A stretch of 64,000 nucleotides of DNA, taken from positions 434,001 through 498,000 of the forward strand of contig LR134136.1 in the NCBI GenBank assembly GCA_900635495.1, in the 5' to 3' direction. The number at the start of each line of letters is the position of its first letter. Within the stretch, counting starts at the first letter, position 1. The stretch comes from Atlantibacter hermannii. Its GTDB lineage: Bacteria > Pseudomonadota > Gammaproteobacteria > Enterobacterales > Enterobacteriaceae. Below the pieces are notes generated by a model. The model was not told where the DNA came from, made no database searches, and was given only the letters and a program-made list of their open reading frames with translations. The position numbers and the translations under genes are program-made. This document shows positions 39,057 to 48,856 of the stretch, in pieces.

Positions 39057-40406
39057 TTACTTCTCGGTCAGGCCGAGTTTCTTCTCCAGATAGTGGATGT
39101 TGGTACCACCTTGCTGGAAGTGCTCATCATTCATAATGCGCGTTTGCAGATCAACGTTGGTTTTGATGCCATCGATGATCAGTTCCTGCAGGGCGTTTTT
39201 CATGCGGGCAATGGCAACATCACGGGTTTCGCCGTAGCAGATCAGTTTGCCGATCATTGAGTCATAGTATGGCGGTACGGTGTAACCGGCATAGATATGA
39301 GATTCCCAACGGACGCCAAAACCGCCTGGTGCATGGAAACGGGTGATTTTGCCCGGGCTCGGCAGGAAGGTGTTCGGGTCTTCGGCGTTGATACGGCATT
39401 CCACCGCATGGCCTTTGACCTGCACTTCTTCTTGCTTGATTGACAGCGGTTGACCGGCAGCGATGCGCAGCTGCTCTTTAATCAGGTCAACGCCGGTAAT
39501 CATTTCGGTTACCGGGTGTTCAACCTGAATACGGGTGTTCATCTCAATGAAGTAGAACTCGCCGTTTTCAAACAGGAACTCAAATGTACCTGCTCCGCGG
39601 TAGCCGATATCCACACAGGCTTTGGCGCAACGCTCGCCGATGAAGCGGCGAAGTTCCGGGGTGATGCCCGGCGCTGGCGCTTCTTCAACAACTTTCTGGT
39701 GACGACGCTGCATGGAGCAGTCACGTTCAGCCAGATAGATGGCGTTGCCCTGGCCGTCCGCCAACACCTGAATTTCGATGTGACGCGGGTTTTCCAGGTA
39801 TTTCTCCATGTAAACCATATCGTTACTGAAGGCGGCTTTAGCTTCCGCTTTCGTCATGGAGATAGATTGCGCCAGTTCAGCATCGCCGCGCACTACGCGC
39901 ATACCACGACCGCCGCCGCCGCCAGACGCTTTGATGATAACCGGATAGCCGATGCGTTTCGCATGGGCACGGTTAGCATCCATATCGTCGGTCAACGGGC
40001 CGTCAGAGCCGGGTACGGTCGGAACGCCCGCTTTTTTCATTGCGGTGATCGCTGACACCTTGTCGCCCATCAGGCGAATGGTCTCAGCTTTCGGGCCGAT
40101 GAAGATAAAGCCTGAACGCTCAACCTGCTCGGCGAAGTTAGCGTTCTCGGACAGGAAGCCATAGCCCGGGTGAATCGCCACTGCGCCAGTAATTTCAGCT
40201 GCGGAGATGATCGCCGGGATATTCAGATAGCTTTTTACGGACGGAGCCGGGCCAATACAAACCGTCTCATCCGCCAGCAATACGTGTTTTAAGTCGCGGT
40301 CCGCGCTGGAATGCACAGCCACCGTCTTGATGCCCAGTTCTTTACAGGCACGAAGGATGCGCAATGCGATTTCGCCGCGGTTAGCGATAACAATTTTATC
40401 CAGCAT
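39057..40406 (-). CDS. accC: Acetyl-CoA carboxylase, biotin carboxylase subunit
   Basis: 449 residues from MLDKIVIANRGEIALRILRA; the upstream in-frame ATG at 40445 would add 13 spurious residues. ATP-grasp enzyme with glycine-rich KASGGGGGRGMRVV, the EKYLENPRHIEIQ stretch, and FIEMNTRIQVEHPVTE with catalytic Arg. It carboxylates biotin on AccB using bicarbonate and ATP. It follows accB by ten bases. Confidence 0.98.
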   Translation of the reverse strand: MLDKIVIANRGEIALRILRACKELGIKTVAVHSSADRDLKHVLLADETVCIGPAPSVKSYLNIPAIISAAEITGAVAIHPGYGFLSENANFAEQVERSGFIFIGPKAETIRLMGDKVSAITAMKKAGVPTVPGSDGPLTDDMDANRAHAKRIGYPVIIKASGGGGGRGMRVVRGDAELAQSISMTKAEAKAAFSNDMVYMEKYLENPRHIEIQVLADGQGNAIYLAERDCSMQRRHQKVVEEAPAPGITPELRRFIGERCAKACVDIGYRGAGTFEFLFENGEFYFIEMNTRIQVEHPVTEMITGVDLIKEQLRIAAGQPLSIKQEEVQVKGHAVECRINAEDPNTFLPSPGKITRFHAPGGFGVRWESHIYAGYTVPPYYDSMIGKLICYGETRDVAIARMKNALQELIIDGIKTNVDLQTRIMNDEHFQQGGTNIHYLEKKLGLTEK

Positions 40407-40416
40407 GTTCGCCTCG

Positions 40417-40893
40417 TTACTCGATGACGACCAGCGGCTCGTCAAATTCTACCGGTTGACCGTTTTCTACCAGGATAGCTTTCACTACACCGGATTTGTC
40501 GGCTTCAATCTGGTTCATCATTTTCATTGCTTCAACGATGCACAGGGTGTCGCCAGCGTTAACTTTTTGACCCACTTCCACAAACGATTTCGCGTCCGGG
40601 CTTGGGGTACGGTAGAAGGTACCAACCATTGGGGAACGTACGATGTGACCACTGATTTCAGCGACGGCTGGCGCTTCCATTGCCGGAGAGGCTGCAGGCG
40701 CGATAGCGTTTGACAGCGCAGGTTGCGGCTGTTGCATCATCGGTGCAGCGTAGGCTTGCTGCATCATTGGGAAACCGGTATTAACGGGTGCGCGGCTGAT
40801 ACGTACCGACTCTTCGCCCTCAGAAATTTCCAGTTCAGCAATGCCTGATTCTTCAACCAGCTCGATCAGTTTTTTAATCTTACGAATATCCAT
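40417..40893 (-). CDS. accB: Biotin carboxyl carrier protein
   Basis: 158 residues (E. coli 156). An N-terminal helical domain (1-30) and an Ala/Pro/Gln-rich linker (about 35-78) precede the biotinyl domain with EAMKMMNQIE; Lys124 is biotinylated. It carries carboxybiotin between AccC and AccDA. In E. coli AccB also autoregulates accBC. Twenty-one bases after aroQ. Confidence 0.98.
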   Translation of the reverse strand: MDIRKIKKLIELVEESGIAELEISEGEESVRISRAPVNTGFPMMQQAYAAPMMQQPQPALSNAIAPAASPAMEAPAVAEISGHIVRSPMVGTFYRTPSPDAKSFVEVGQKVNAGDTLCIVEAMKMMNQIEADKSGVVKAILVENGQPVEFDEPLVVIE

Positions 40894-40914
40894 GAGTGGG
40901 TTCCGTACTCTTGT

Positions 40915-41367
40915 TTAGTTTGAGTTTGACAGGCGTTTTACCGCCGTCTGTAAAGCATATGAATAACCGTCAGCGCCGAATCCGCAGATGACGCCGGCAG
41001 CAATATCCGAGAGATACGAGTGATGCCGGAAAGGCTCACGGGCGTGGACGTTGCTCAGGTGAATTTCGATAAACGGAATGCTCACCGCCAACAGCGCATC
41101 GCGAATCGCAACACTGGTGTGGGTGAACGCAGCCGGATTTATCAGAATGTAATCCACCTTGTCTTTCGCCTGATGAATGCGGTCAATCAACACATACTCC
41201 GCGTTGGATTGCAGATCTTCCAGCACGACATTCATTGCCTCTGCCTGAGCTTTCAAATCTGTAACAATTTGGTTAAGCGTGAGGCTGCCATACTTCTCAG
41301 GCTCCCGCGTACCCAGCATGTTCAGGTTTGGTCCGTTCAAAAGCAAAATCGTGAATTTGTCCGCCAT
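40915..41367 (-). CDS. aroQ: 3-dehydroquinate dehydratase, type II
   Basis: 150 residues from MADKFTILLLNGPNLNMLGT; longer in-frame starts lack family similarity. The flavodoxin-like fold carries active-site Tyr in REPEKYG, Asn in INPAAFTHTS and His in IEIHLSNVHAREPFRHHS. It dehydrates 3-dehydroquinate to 3-dehydroshikimate, the step before AroE. E. coli K-12 uses the unrelated type I enzyme AroD instead. It probably shares a transcript with accBC (21-base gap). Confidence 0.96.
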   Translation of the reverse strand: MADKFTILLLNGPNLNMLGTREPEKYGSLTLNQIVTDLKAQAEAMNVVLEDLQSNAEYVLIDRIHQAKDKVDYILINPAAFTHTSVAIRDALLAVSIPFIEIHLSNVHAREPFRHHSYLSDIAAGVICGFGADGYSYALQTAVKRLSNSN

Positions 41368-41601
41368 CGTGCCTGCATCTCCTGCAAATTTCGGTGATAT
41401 TACAAAATATACCTTCATTGCCTGATTGTCATCACTTTGCGCCCTAAAAGGGGGCAGGTGAAAAACCAAAGTCGCACAGTATAACGATTTCGTAGCAATT
41501 CGCAGCTAAATACTGGTCTTATCAGGGAAGATTATCAACCGATATCTGAAACGCAGGACCGGAACGAAGAAGAATTGCGCTCAACTGCACAGAACCCCAC
41601 A

Positions 41602-42201
41602 TTATCGCCACCACTGGCGGAACTTCTTATAACGCAGCGCTAACAGGCCAGCGGCCAGTGCGGCGTAGATGAGCGGCTGAGGAGAAAGCGTTTTAACCGA
41701 CCACATATAATGGATGGGTGCCAGGATCGCGACCAGATAGACAAAGTTATGCAGCGTTTGCCACCGACGGCCTAATTTACGCTGCATAATCTGTGGAGAG
41801 GTCACTGCGAGCGCCAGCAGAATCACCCAGCTAACAATCCCTAACGTCAGGTAAGGACGGCTCACCAGCTCCTGGCCTAACAGCGCTACATTATTAATAC
41901 CTAATTCCAGTAACGCATAGCTGGTTAAATGAAGACTGGCCCAGGCGAAACACCATAACCCTAACAGTCTGCGGGTTCTGATCAGCAATGGCTGCTTAGC
42001 GTAACGCGCCAGCGGCGCGACCAACAAGGTGGCGAGCAATAATTTCAGAGCCATCCTACCGGTAAAATGCTGAATGTCTTTTGCCGGATCGGCACTGAAA
42101 TAGCCCTGACTTGCCGCCCAAAAGAGCCATACAAACGGTAAAAACGCCGCTAAATGCAGCGCCACTTTTAGCCAGATTATCTGCTTTGCATTCAAACGCA
42201 C
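41602..42201 (-). CDS. msrQ: Haem-binding membrane subunit MsrQ
   Basis: 199 residues, ferric-reductase-like fold with about five or six membrane helices; haem-ligand histidines lie in DIQHFTGR, FAWASLHLTSYAL and APIHYMWS. It passes electrons from the quinone pool to MsrP for repair of oxidised periplasmic methionines. It begins right after the msrP stop with no gap. It is slightly shorter at the C-terminus than E. coli MsrQ (211). Confidence 0.95.
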   Translation of the reverse strand: MRLNAKQIIWLKVALHLAAFLPFVWLFWAASQGYFSADPAKDIQHFTGRMALKLLLATLLVAPLARYAKQPLLIRTRRLLGLWCFAWASLHLTSYALLELGINNVALLGQELVSRPYLTLGIVSWVILLALAVTSPQIMQRKLGRRWQTLHNFVYLVAILAPIHYMWSVKTLSPQPLIYAALAAGLLALRYKKFRQWWR

Positions 42202-43206
42202 TCAGAAATTCTCCCGTAAATCGAGTCCGTGATACAACGATGCGACCTGATCGGCGTAACCGTTAAAAAGCAATGTCGGTTGACGTTTCACATCCAGAAT
42301 TCCACCTGAGCCAATAAAGCGCTCAGTGGCCTGCGACCAGCGCGGATGATCAACATGCGGATTAACGTTAGCGAAAAAACCATACTCATTAGAGGCCGCG
42401 AGGTTCCAGGTTGTCGGCGGCTTTTGCTCGGTCAGCGTAATACTGACAATGGATTTTATGCCCTTGAAGCCGTATTTCCAGGGAACGGTTAACCGCACGG
42501 GCGCGCCATTTTGCGGCGGCAGCGCTTTGCCATATACCCCCACGGTTAACAGCGTCAGCGGATGCATCGCCTCATCAATACGCAACCCTTCCACATAGGG
42601 ATATTCAAGGCCGCCGCCGATAAAACGGTCTTTCTGGCCGGGCATGACTTCAGGGGCATACAGCGTTTTGAACGCCACATAACGCGCGCGACTGGTTGGT
42701 TCCACCTGGGCTAACAGTTTGGCGAGGGGAAAACCTATCCAGGGGACCACCATCGACCAGGCTTCCACGCAGCGCATGCGATAAATTCGCTCTTCCAGCG
42801 GGAAACGCTTATGTAAGTCGTCGTAGTCCAGCGTCAGGGGCTTCGCCACTTCGCCGTCAATGGTTAATTGCCAGGGATTGGTGGGTAAACTGCCCGCGTT
42901 TGCGGCCGGGTCTGCCTTATCGAGACCGAACTCATAGAAGTTGTTGTAGCCGGTGACCTTATCTTCCGGCGTTAATGCGAGCGTGGATTGCCACTGCGCG
43001 GGCTTGCTGAATTCCAGCGGCTTGCCTGCCGGAGCGGGCGGACGATCGTTGCCTTTAAACCAGGAGAGCAGGTCCGCCTGCGCGGCGTGGGGAAATGACA
43101 ATGCGGCAGCGCCAAGGCCCAAAGCCTGAAGTACCTGGCGACGCTTCATCATAAACACCGATTCGGGCGTAACATCGGCCTCGGTGAGCCGGAATTGCTT
43201 TTTCAT
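42202..43206 (-). CDS. msrP: Periplasmic methionine sulfoxide reductase, molybdopterin subunit MsrP
   Basis: 334 residues from MKKQFRLTEADVTPESVF; an earlier ATG would add 22 residues. Tat signal with MKRRQVLQALGLGAAAL and cleavage near PHAAQA. The molybdenum ligand is the Cys in RMRCVEAWSMVVPW. It reduces protein-bound methionine sulfoxide in the periplasm with MsrQ. In E. coli the pair lies elsewhere (yedYZ), so its place beside aroQ-accBC marks a different lineage. Confidence 0.96.
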   Translation of the reverse strand: MKKQFRLTEADVTPESVFMMKRRQVLQALGLGAAALSFPHAAQADLLSWFKGNDRPPAPAGKPLEFSKPAQWQSTLALTPEDKVTGYNNFYEFGLDKADPAANAGSLPTNPWQLTIDGEVAKPLTLDYDDLHKRFPLEERIYRMRCVEAWSMVVPWIGFPLAKLLAQVEPTSRARYVAFKTLYAPEVMPGQKDRFIGGGLEYPYVEGLRIDEAMHPLTLLTVGVYGKALPPQNGAPVRLTVPWKYGFKGIKSIVSITLTEQKPPTTWNLAASNEYGFFANVNPHVDHPRWSQATERFIGSGGILDVKRQPTLLFNGYADQVASLYHGLDLRENF

Positions 43207-43270
43207 AACATGCTCCTTGACGTAGTCATTAAGCATGACAAAAAAAAAGACGTTACGGCGAATTTGCAAC

Positions 43271-43297
43271 AAAAAAAAAGGGGCCCGATGGCCCCTG
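43271..43297 (-). terminator. acuI terminator
   Basis: AGGGGCC/GGCCCCT-type stem (43279-43297) followed on the minus strand by T9, 10 bases after the acuI stop. Confidence 0.9.
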
Positions 43298-43306
43298 TCA
43301 GAGAAC

Positions 43307-44281
43307 TTAGCGAATTTTTACCAGAGTACGGCCCTGAATCGCGTTATTCATGATGTCGTTGGCGAGGCGTGGTGCTTCCGCCAGGGGGATTTCACGTGCG
43401 GCCTGCTCATAGAATGAGGCGGGCAGATCGCGAACCAGGCGCGCCCAGGCTTCGGCGCGGCGTTCAGCGGGCGTCATCACGGAATCCACACCCTGCAAAC
43501 GGACATTGCGTAAAATGAACGGCATGACTGTCGTCGGCAAGGCAAAACCGCCCGCCAGACCGCATGCTGCCACGCATCCACCGTAATTCATCTGCGCCAG
43601 CACTTTCGCCAGCACCTTATCGCCTACGGTATCGATCGCGCCTGCCCAGATCTGTTTTTCCAGCGGACGGGTTTCAGCAAACTCCTCACGGCCCAGAATG
43701 CGGCTGGCGCCCAGTTTGCGCAGATAATCATGGGTGCTTTCGCGACCGGATACCGCCACAACCTGGTAACCCAGCTTATGCAGCAGCGCGACCGCAGTAC
43801 TGCCGACGCCACCGCTCGCGCCTGTCACCACCACTTCGCCGCTTTGTGGCGTAACGCCGGCATCTTCCAGCGCCATGACGCACAGCATCGCCGTGAAGCC
43901 CGCCGTGCCGATGATCATCGCTTTGCGGCTATCCAGGCCTTCCGGCATCGCGACCAGCCAGTCACCGTTTACCCGGGCCATCTGAGATAATCCGCCCCAG
44001 TGGTTTTCGCCGACGCCCCAGCCGGTCAGCAGAACGGCCTGGCCCGCATGGAAACGCGGATCTTCGCTATGGCGGACCCGGCCTGCGAAATCAATTCCCG
44101 GCACCATGGGGAAATTGCGGATAATTTTGCCTTTTCCGGTAATCGCGAGGGCGTCTTTATAATTGAGGCTGGACCAGTCAATATCGACGGTGACATTTCC
44201 TTCCGGGAGTTGGTTTTCATCAATGGTTTTAACAGCGGAAATTGTCTTTCCCTCTTGCTGCTCGAGAATCAAAGCTTGCAT
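43307..44281 (-). CDS. acuI: Acrylyl-CoA reductase (NADPH)
   Basis: 324 residues, the E. coli AcuI (YhdH) length. Zinc-free medium-chain dehydrogenase with GIDFAG, GENHWGGL and the NADPH motif GASGGVGSTAVALLHKLG (near 151). It reduces toxic acryloyl-CoA to propanoyl-CoA. Divergent from csrD, as in E. coli. Confidence 0.95.
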   Translation of the reverse strand: MQALILEQQEGKTISAVKTIDENQLPEGNVTVDIDWSSLNYKDALAITGKGKIIRNFPMVPGIDFAGRVRHSEDPRFHAGQAVLLTGWGVGENHWGGLSQMARVNGDWLVAMPEGLDSRKAMIIGTAGFTAMLCVMALEDAGVTPQSGEVVVTGASGGVGSTAVALLHKLGYQVVAVSGRESTHDYLRKLGASRILGREEFAETRPLEKQIWAGAIDTVGDKVLAKVLAQMNYGGCVAACGLAGGFALPTTVMPFILRNVRLQGVDSVMTPAERRAEAWARLVRDLPASFYEQAAREIPLAEAPRLANDIMNNAIQGRTLVKIR

Positions 44282-44503
44282 ATCAACTGCTCCTTACCGG
44301 GTCGTTAGCATTGGAAAATAATCGTTCAAGACTATACTCGCTTAATGAAACGCAATGCCGATTTAACGCAATAAATCCTGTTAAAGCTGGCATCGTTTGT
44401 TACTATGCGCGGCCTGAGCTTCTAAGTTAGCACTTACTTTTACTGTCTCGAGGACAGCCCTCGACAGGGCTGCAGGTTCCACCCAAACGGAGTTAACTCA
44501 AGG

Positions 44504-46444
44504 ATGCGATTAACGACGAAATTCTCTGCTCTTGTGACTTTGCTGACCGGTCTGGCCATACTGGTTACGCTCTTCGGCTGCGCTGCCAGCTTTTACACGT
44601 CTGTTCAGTATAAGCTGGAAAAACGCATCTCCGCGGTAGTGACGCTGATCGATAATGACCTGCTGTTCAATACACCTGAAGCGCTGGCTCCCCGCCTGGC
44701 CGGAATGATGGCTCCCGTCGACATTTCAAAAATAGAATTTATTGAACGCCGCAAGACGGTGTTAAGCGTCAAAGCGCCGCCTGCCTACCGGCAACTGAGC
44801 AGCGTGGAGCGCTGGCGTAGCGAGACGTTTCCCTTGCTGAAAAATCCAGGCATGGCGGTTCGCGTGACCTGGAGCGACCCGGTGGTGAATTATTTCCGCT
44901 CGATGCTGACAACCGCGCCGCTCAGCATTGCGATTATTTTTATGGTCATGATGGTGATGCTGGGCGGCCGCTGGATTAGGCGCCAGCTGGCCGGGCTGGA
45001 ACTCCTGGAAACCCGTGCCAGCCGGATCCTCAACGGTGAACGCGGCAGCAGGGTCCGCGGTTCGGTTCATGAATGGCCGACGCGGGCCAGCAGCGCGATA
45101 GATATACTGCTTTCTGATATTCAGCATGCTAATGAACAGCGCACGCGGATGGACCGCCTGATCCGCGCCTTTGCGGCCCAGGACTCAAAAACGGGGCTCA
45201 GTAATCGGCTCTTTTTTGACAATCAACTGGCGACACTGCTGGAAGACCAGGAAAACGTTGGTACGCATGGTGTGGTGATGATGATTCGCCTGCCGGATTT
45301 CGACACGTTGCGTGACACCTGGGGCAAATCGGAAGTCGAAGAGTATCTCTTCAATCTGATCAATATGTTCTCTACCTTTATTATGCGTTACCCCGGCGCG
45401 CTTCTGGCTCGCTATTTCCGGAGCGATTTTGCCGTCTTGCTTCCCCATCGCACATTAAAGGAAGCAGAGGGCATTGCGAGCCAGTTGCTGAATGCCCTGG
45501 ATGCGCTACCTCCCACGCGAATGCTGGATAGCGCCGATATGCTGCATATCGGGATCTGCACGTTTCGCAGCGGTCAAACCATCGAAAGCGTCATTGAAAA
45601 CGCCCAACTGGCGACGCGTAATGCGGTGCTCCAGGGAGGGAACGGCTGGTCGGTTTACGATGAAACCGCCCCGGAAAAAGGGCGCGGCAATGTACGCTGG
45701 CGGACCCTCATCGAAAATGTCCTGCAACGCGGCGGTCCTCGCTTTTATCAAAAGCCAGCTGTGACCTGTGAGGGTTGGGTGCATCACCGGGAATTGATGT
45801 GCCGTATTTTTGACGGCGAAGAAGAGGTTCTGGCCGCGGAATTCATGCCGATGGTGAGGCAGTTTGGCCTCGCCGAGCAATTTGATCGCCAGCTTATTAC
45901 CCGCATTATTCCTTTTTTGCGCTTCTGGCCGGAAGAAACCCTGGCGATTTCCGTGTCCGTTGAGTCGTTAATCCGCCCCTCATTTCAGCGCTGGCTGCGG
46001 GATTCGCTGATGCAATGTGAAAAATCGCAAAGAAAACGTATTCTTTTTGAACTTGCAGAGGCGGATGTTTGTCAACACATCAACCGTTTGCACCCGGTGG
46101 TGCGATTGATCCAGGCGCTGGGCGCGCGTATCGCCGTAGTACAGGCTGGATTAACCGTGGTAAGCACCTCGTACATTAAAGATCTGCATGTCGAGGTGGT
46201 GAAGCTCCATCCGGGGTTGGTGCGCAACATTGAAAAGCGCACAGAAAATCAGCTATTTGTGCAGAGTCTGGTAGAGGCGTGCAGCGGAACTCAGGCCCAG
46301 TTATTTGCGGCCGGGATCCGCAGCCGAAGTGAATGGCAGACGCTGGTAGAACGTGGGGTGAGCGGTGGTCAGGGTGATTTTTTTATGGCCTCGCAGCCGC
46401 TGGATACCAGCATAAAAAAATATTCTCAAAGATTCTCTGTTTGA
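44504..46444 (+). CDS. csrD: RNase E specificity factor CsrD
   Basis: 646 residues, identical in length to E. coli CsrD. Two membrane segments (about 9-30 and 142-160) flank a periplasmic domain; a HAMP-like linker follows. The GGDEF-like domain has RYFRSDFAVLL where GGDEF should be, and the EAL-like domain has EFMPMV in place of an EAL signature, so neither should make or break c-di-GMP. It targets sRNAs CsrB and CsrC for RNase E decay. ATG follows GGAGTTAACTCAAGG. Confidence 0.95.
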   Translation: MRLTTKFSALVTLLTGLAILVTLFGCAASFYTSVQYKLEKRISAVVTLIDNDLLFNTPEALAPRLAGMMAPVDISKIEFIERRKTVLSVKAPPAYRQLSSVERWRSETFPLLKNPGMAVRVTWSDPVVNYFRSMLTTAPLSIAIIFMVMMVMLGGRWIRRQLAGLELLETRASRILNGERGSRVRGSVHEWPTRASSAIDILLSDIQHANEQRTRMDRLIRAFAAQDSKTGLSNRLFFDNQLATLLEDQENVGTHGVVMMIRLPDFDTLRDTWGKSEVEEYLFNLINMFSTFIMRYPGALLARYFRSDFAVLLPHRTLKEAEGIASQLLNALDALPPTRMLDSADMLHIGICTFRSGQTIESVIENAQLATRNAVLQGGNGWSVYDETAPEKGRGNVRWRTLIENVLQRGGPRFYQKPAVTCEGWVHHRELMCRIFDGEEEVLAAEFMPMVRQFGLAEQFDRQLITRIIPFLRFWPEETLAISVSVESLIRPSFQRWLRDSLMQCEKSQRKRILFELAEADVCQHINRLHPVVRLIQALGARIAVVQAGLTVVSTSYIKDLHVEVVKLHPGLVRNIEKRTENQLFVQSLVEACSGTQAQLFAAGIRSRSEWQTLVERGVSGGQGDFFMASQPLDTSIKKYSQRFSV

Positions 46445-46751
46445 CCTGCCGTTTACGCGGATTTCACGTAGAATAACGCGCGCTGCATCTTAAGGGGGCG
46501 ATTACGCCTGCCGGCCAGATTCACGCAGCATATGAATCGCCAGTTTATGGTCTCTTTGCGTAATGAATACCTCTCGAAATATAGGAACCATCAATATGAC
46601 GGGTGACGGGTAACGCACTGACGAGAGAGGCCGCGAATGGCACTTTTTTCACCGACGCAGAACATTTTTTGCGCCTTGTCGCTGCGCCGTGTGGTTGGTA
46701 AAGTAAGCGGATTTTATTTCTCCGCCCCAGCTTTCAGGATTATCCCTTAGT
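46445..46751 (+). promoter_or_regulatory. mreB upstream region
   Basis: 307 bases without a gene between csrD and mreB. In E. coli this interval carries the mre promoters. A -10-like TAGAAT is at 46469-46474, but I could not pair it with a good -35. The leader is moderately GC-rich. Confidence 0.5.
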
Positions 46752-47795
46752 ATGTTGAAAAAATTTCGTGGCATGTTTTCCAATGACCTGTCCATTGACC
46801 TGGGTACCGCGAATACCCTCATTTATGTTAAAGGACAAGGCATCGTACTGAATGAGCCTTCTGTTGTGGCCATTCGTCAGGACCGCGCCGGTTCTCCGAA
46901 AAGCGTTGCCGCTGTCGGTCATGATGCGAAACAAATGCTGGGCCGTACCCCCGGCAACATCGCTGCTATTCGCCCGATGAAAGACGGCGTGATCGCCGAC
47001 TTCTTTGTCACGGAAAAAATGCTGCAACACTTCATCAAGCAGGTGCACAGCAACAGCTTTATGCGCCCAAGCCCGCGCGTGCTGGTGTGCGTGCCGGTTG
47101 GTGCGACTCAGGTTGAGCGCCGTGCCATTCGTGAATCCGCGCAGGGCGCGGGCGCACGTGAAGTGTTCCTGATTGAAGAGCCAATGGCCGCAGCCATTGG
47201 TGCCGGTTTGCCGGTGTCCGAAGCGACCGGTTCGATGGTGGTTGATATTGGTGGCGGTACCACCGAAGTCGCGGTTATCTCCCTGAACGGCGTGGTGTAT
47301 TCCTCCTCCGTCCGTATCGGTGGCGACCGCTTTGACGAAGCCATCATTAACTATGTGCGTCGTAACTATGGCTCGCTGATCGGCGAAGCCACCGCTGAGC
47401 GTATTAAGCACGAGATCGGTTCCGCCTATCCGGGTGATGAAGTGCGTGAAATCGAAGTGCGCGGGCGTAACCTTGCTGAAGGTGTGCCGCGCGGCTTTAC
47501 GCTCAACTCCAACGAAATTCTCGAAGCGCTGCAAGAGCCGTTGACCGGTATCGTTAGCGCCGTAATGGTTGCGCTTGAACAGTGCCCGCCGGAGCTGGCT
47601 TCTGATATCTCCGAGCGTGGCATGGTGCTCACCGGTGGTGGCGCACTGCTGCGTAACCTTGACCGTCTACTGATGGAAGAAACAGGCATTCCGGTAGTGG
47701 TCGCGGAAGATCCACTGACTTGCGTCGCACGTGGCGGCGGCAAGGCGCTGGAAATGATCGATATGCACGGCGGCGATTTGTTCAGCGAAGAGTAA
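46752..47795 (+). CDS. mreB: Rod-shape-determining protein MreB (bacterial actin)
   Basis: 347 residues, apparently identical to E. coli MreB. Actin-fold ATP motifs: [14 protein letters not shown] (phosphate 1), [13 protein letters not shown] (phosphate 2) and [13 protein letters not shown] (adenosine). An N-terminal amphipathic [10 protein letters not shown] anchors filaments to the membrane. It guides lateral wall synthesis with MreC and MreD encoded next. Confidence 0.99.
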
Positions 47796-47805
47796 TCAGC
47801 CGCAG

Positions 47806-47842
47806 GAAAGGGGGCAGTCCGCAAGGTCTGCCCCTTTCTTGC
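47806..47842 (+). terminator. attenuator hairpin between mreB and mreC
   Basis: AAAGGGGGCAG ... CTGCCCCTTT stem closed by a short TCCGCAAGG-type loop, followed by CTT. Located 11 bases after mreB; expected to lower mreCD expression relative to mreB. Confidence 0.7.
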
Positions 47843-47864
47843 AGCCGAGGAATACGCATAGCCT

Positions 47865-48856
47865 ATGAAGCCAATTTTTAGCCGTGGCCCGTCGCTACAG
47901 TTTCGCCTGATCCTGGCGGTTCTGGTTGCGCTTGGTGTCATTATTGCCGACAGCCGCCTCGGTACGTTCAGCCAGATTAGAACGTACATGGATACCGCCG
48001 TCAGTCCCTTCTACTTTGTATCAAATGGTCCACGTCAATTACTGGACAACGTGTCTCAAACCCTGGCGTCTCGCGATCAGCTTGAGCTGGAAAATCGCGC
48101 GCTGCGTCAGGAACTGTTATTAAAAAACAGCGAAATCCTGTTACTTGGTCAGTACCGTCAGGAAAACGCGCGTCTGCGTGAACTGCTGGGTTCGCCGCTG
48201 CGCCAGGACGAGCAAAAGATGGTGACCCAGGTCATTTCCACCGTTAACGATCCTTACAGCGATCAGGTGGTTATTGATAAGGGCAGCGTTAACGGCGTAT
48301 ATGAAGGCCAGCCAGTCATTAGTGATAAAGGCGTGGTCGGCCAGGTTGTGGCCGTCGCCAAACTCACCAGCCGCGTATTGCTGATTTGTGATGCTACCCA
48401 TGCGCTACCGATTCAGGTACTGCGTAACGATATCCGCGTGATTGCAGCCGGTAATGGGTGTACGGACGATCTTCAGCTTGAGCATTTGCCCGCTAATACC
48501 GATATTCGCGTCGGCGATGTGCTGGTGACCTCCGGACTGGGTGGACGTTTCCCTGAAGGCTATCCGGTTGCCGTGGTTTCTTCGGTGAAACTGGATACTC
48601 AGCGCGCTTATACCGTTATCCAGGCGCGACCAACCGCCGGGCTGCAGCGATTACGCTATCTGTTGTTGCTGTGGGGCGCGGATCGCAACGGCGCGAATCC
48701 GATGACGCCAGAAGAGGTGCATCGTGTGGCGAATGAGCGTCTGATGCAGATGATGCCGCAGGTGCTGCCGTCGCCGGATGCGATGGGCCGCCCGCGCCCG
48801 TTCCTGCGCCAGCCACCGGGATGGCGCAGCCAGCTCCCGCTGCGGGAGGGCAATAG
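47865..48856 (+). CDS. mreC: Rod-shape-determining protein MreC (one-base frameshift near the C-terminus)
   Basis: Begins MKPIFSRGPSLQFRLILAVL with one membrane anchor, a coiled coil (about 60-110) and the periplasmic beta domains. After DAMG (codon near 48786) the literal frame continues to a TGA at 48963-48965 with an unrelated tail. Adding one G to GGG at 48785-48787 restores a Pro/Ala-rich tail ending AAGGQ and a TAG at 48854-48856, which overlaps the mreD GTG. I therefore give the end as 48856; as sequenced, the open frame ends at 48965. Confidence 0.9.

Noticed and set aside
39450..40055. 201-codon open frame antisense to accC
   Set aside because: It lies wholly inside accC in the opposite direction, has no ribosome binding site or recognisable domain, and arises from codon bias of a conserved gene.
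44504..46444. csrD as an active cyclic-di-GMP synthase or phosphodiesterase
   Set aside because: The GGDEF position reads RSDF and the EAL signature is missing, as in E. coli CsrD, which acts in sRNA decay.
46740..47534. 264-codon open frame antisense to mreB
   Set aside because: Full overlap with the near-invariant mreB gene; low-complexity His/Thr/Gly-rich translation, no family resemblance.
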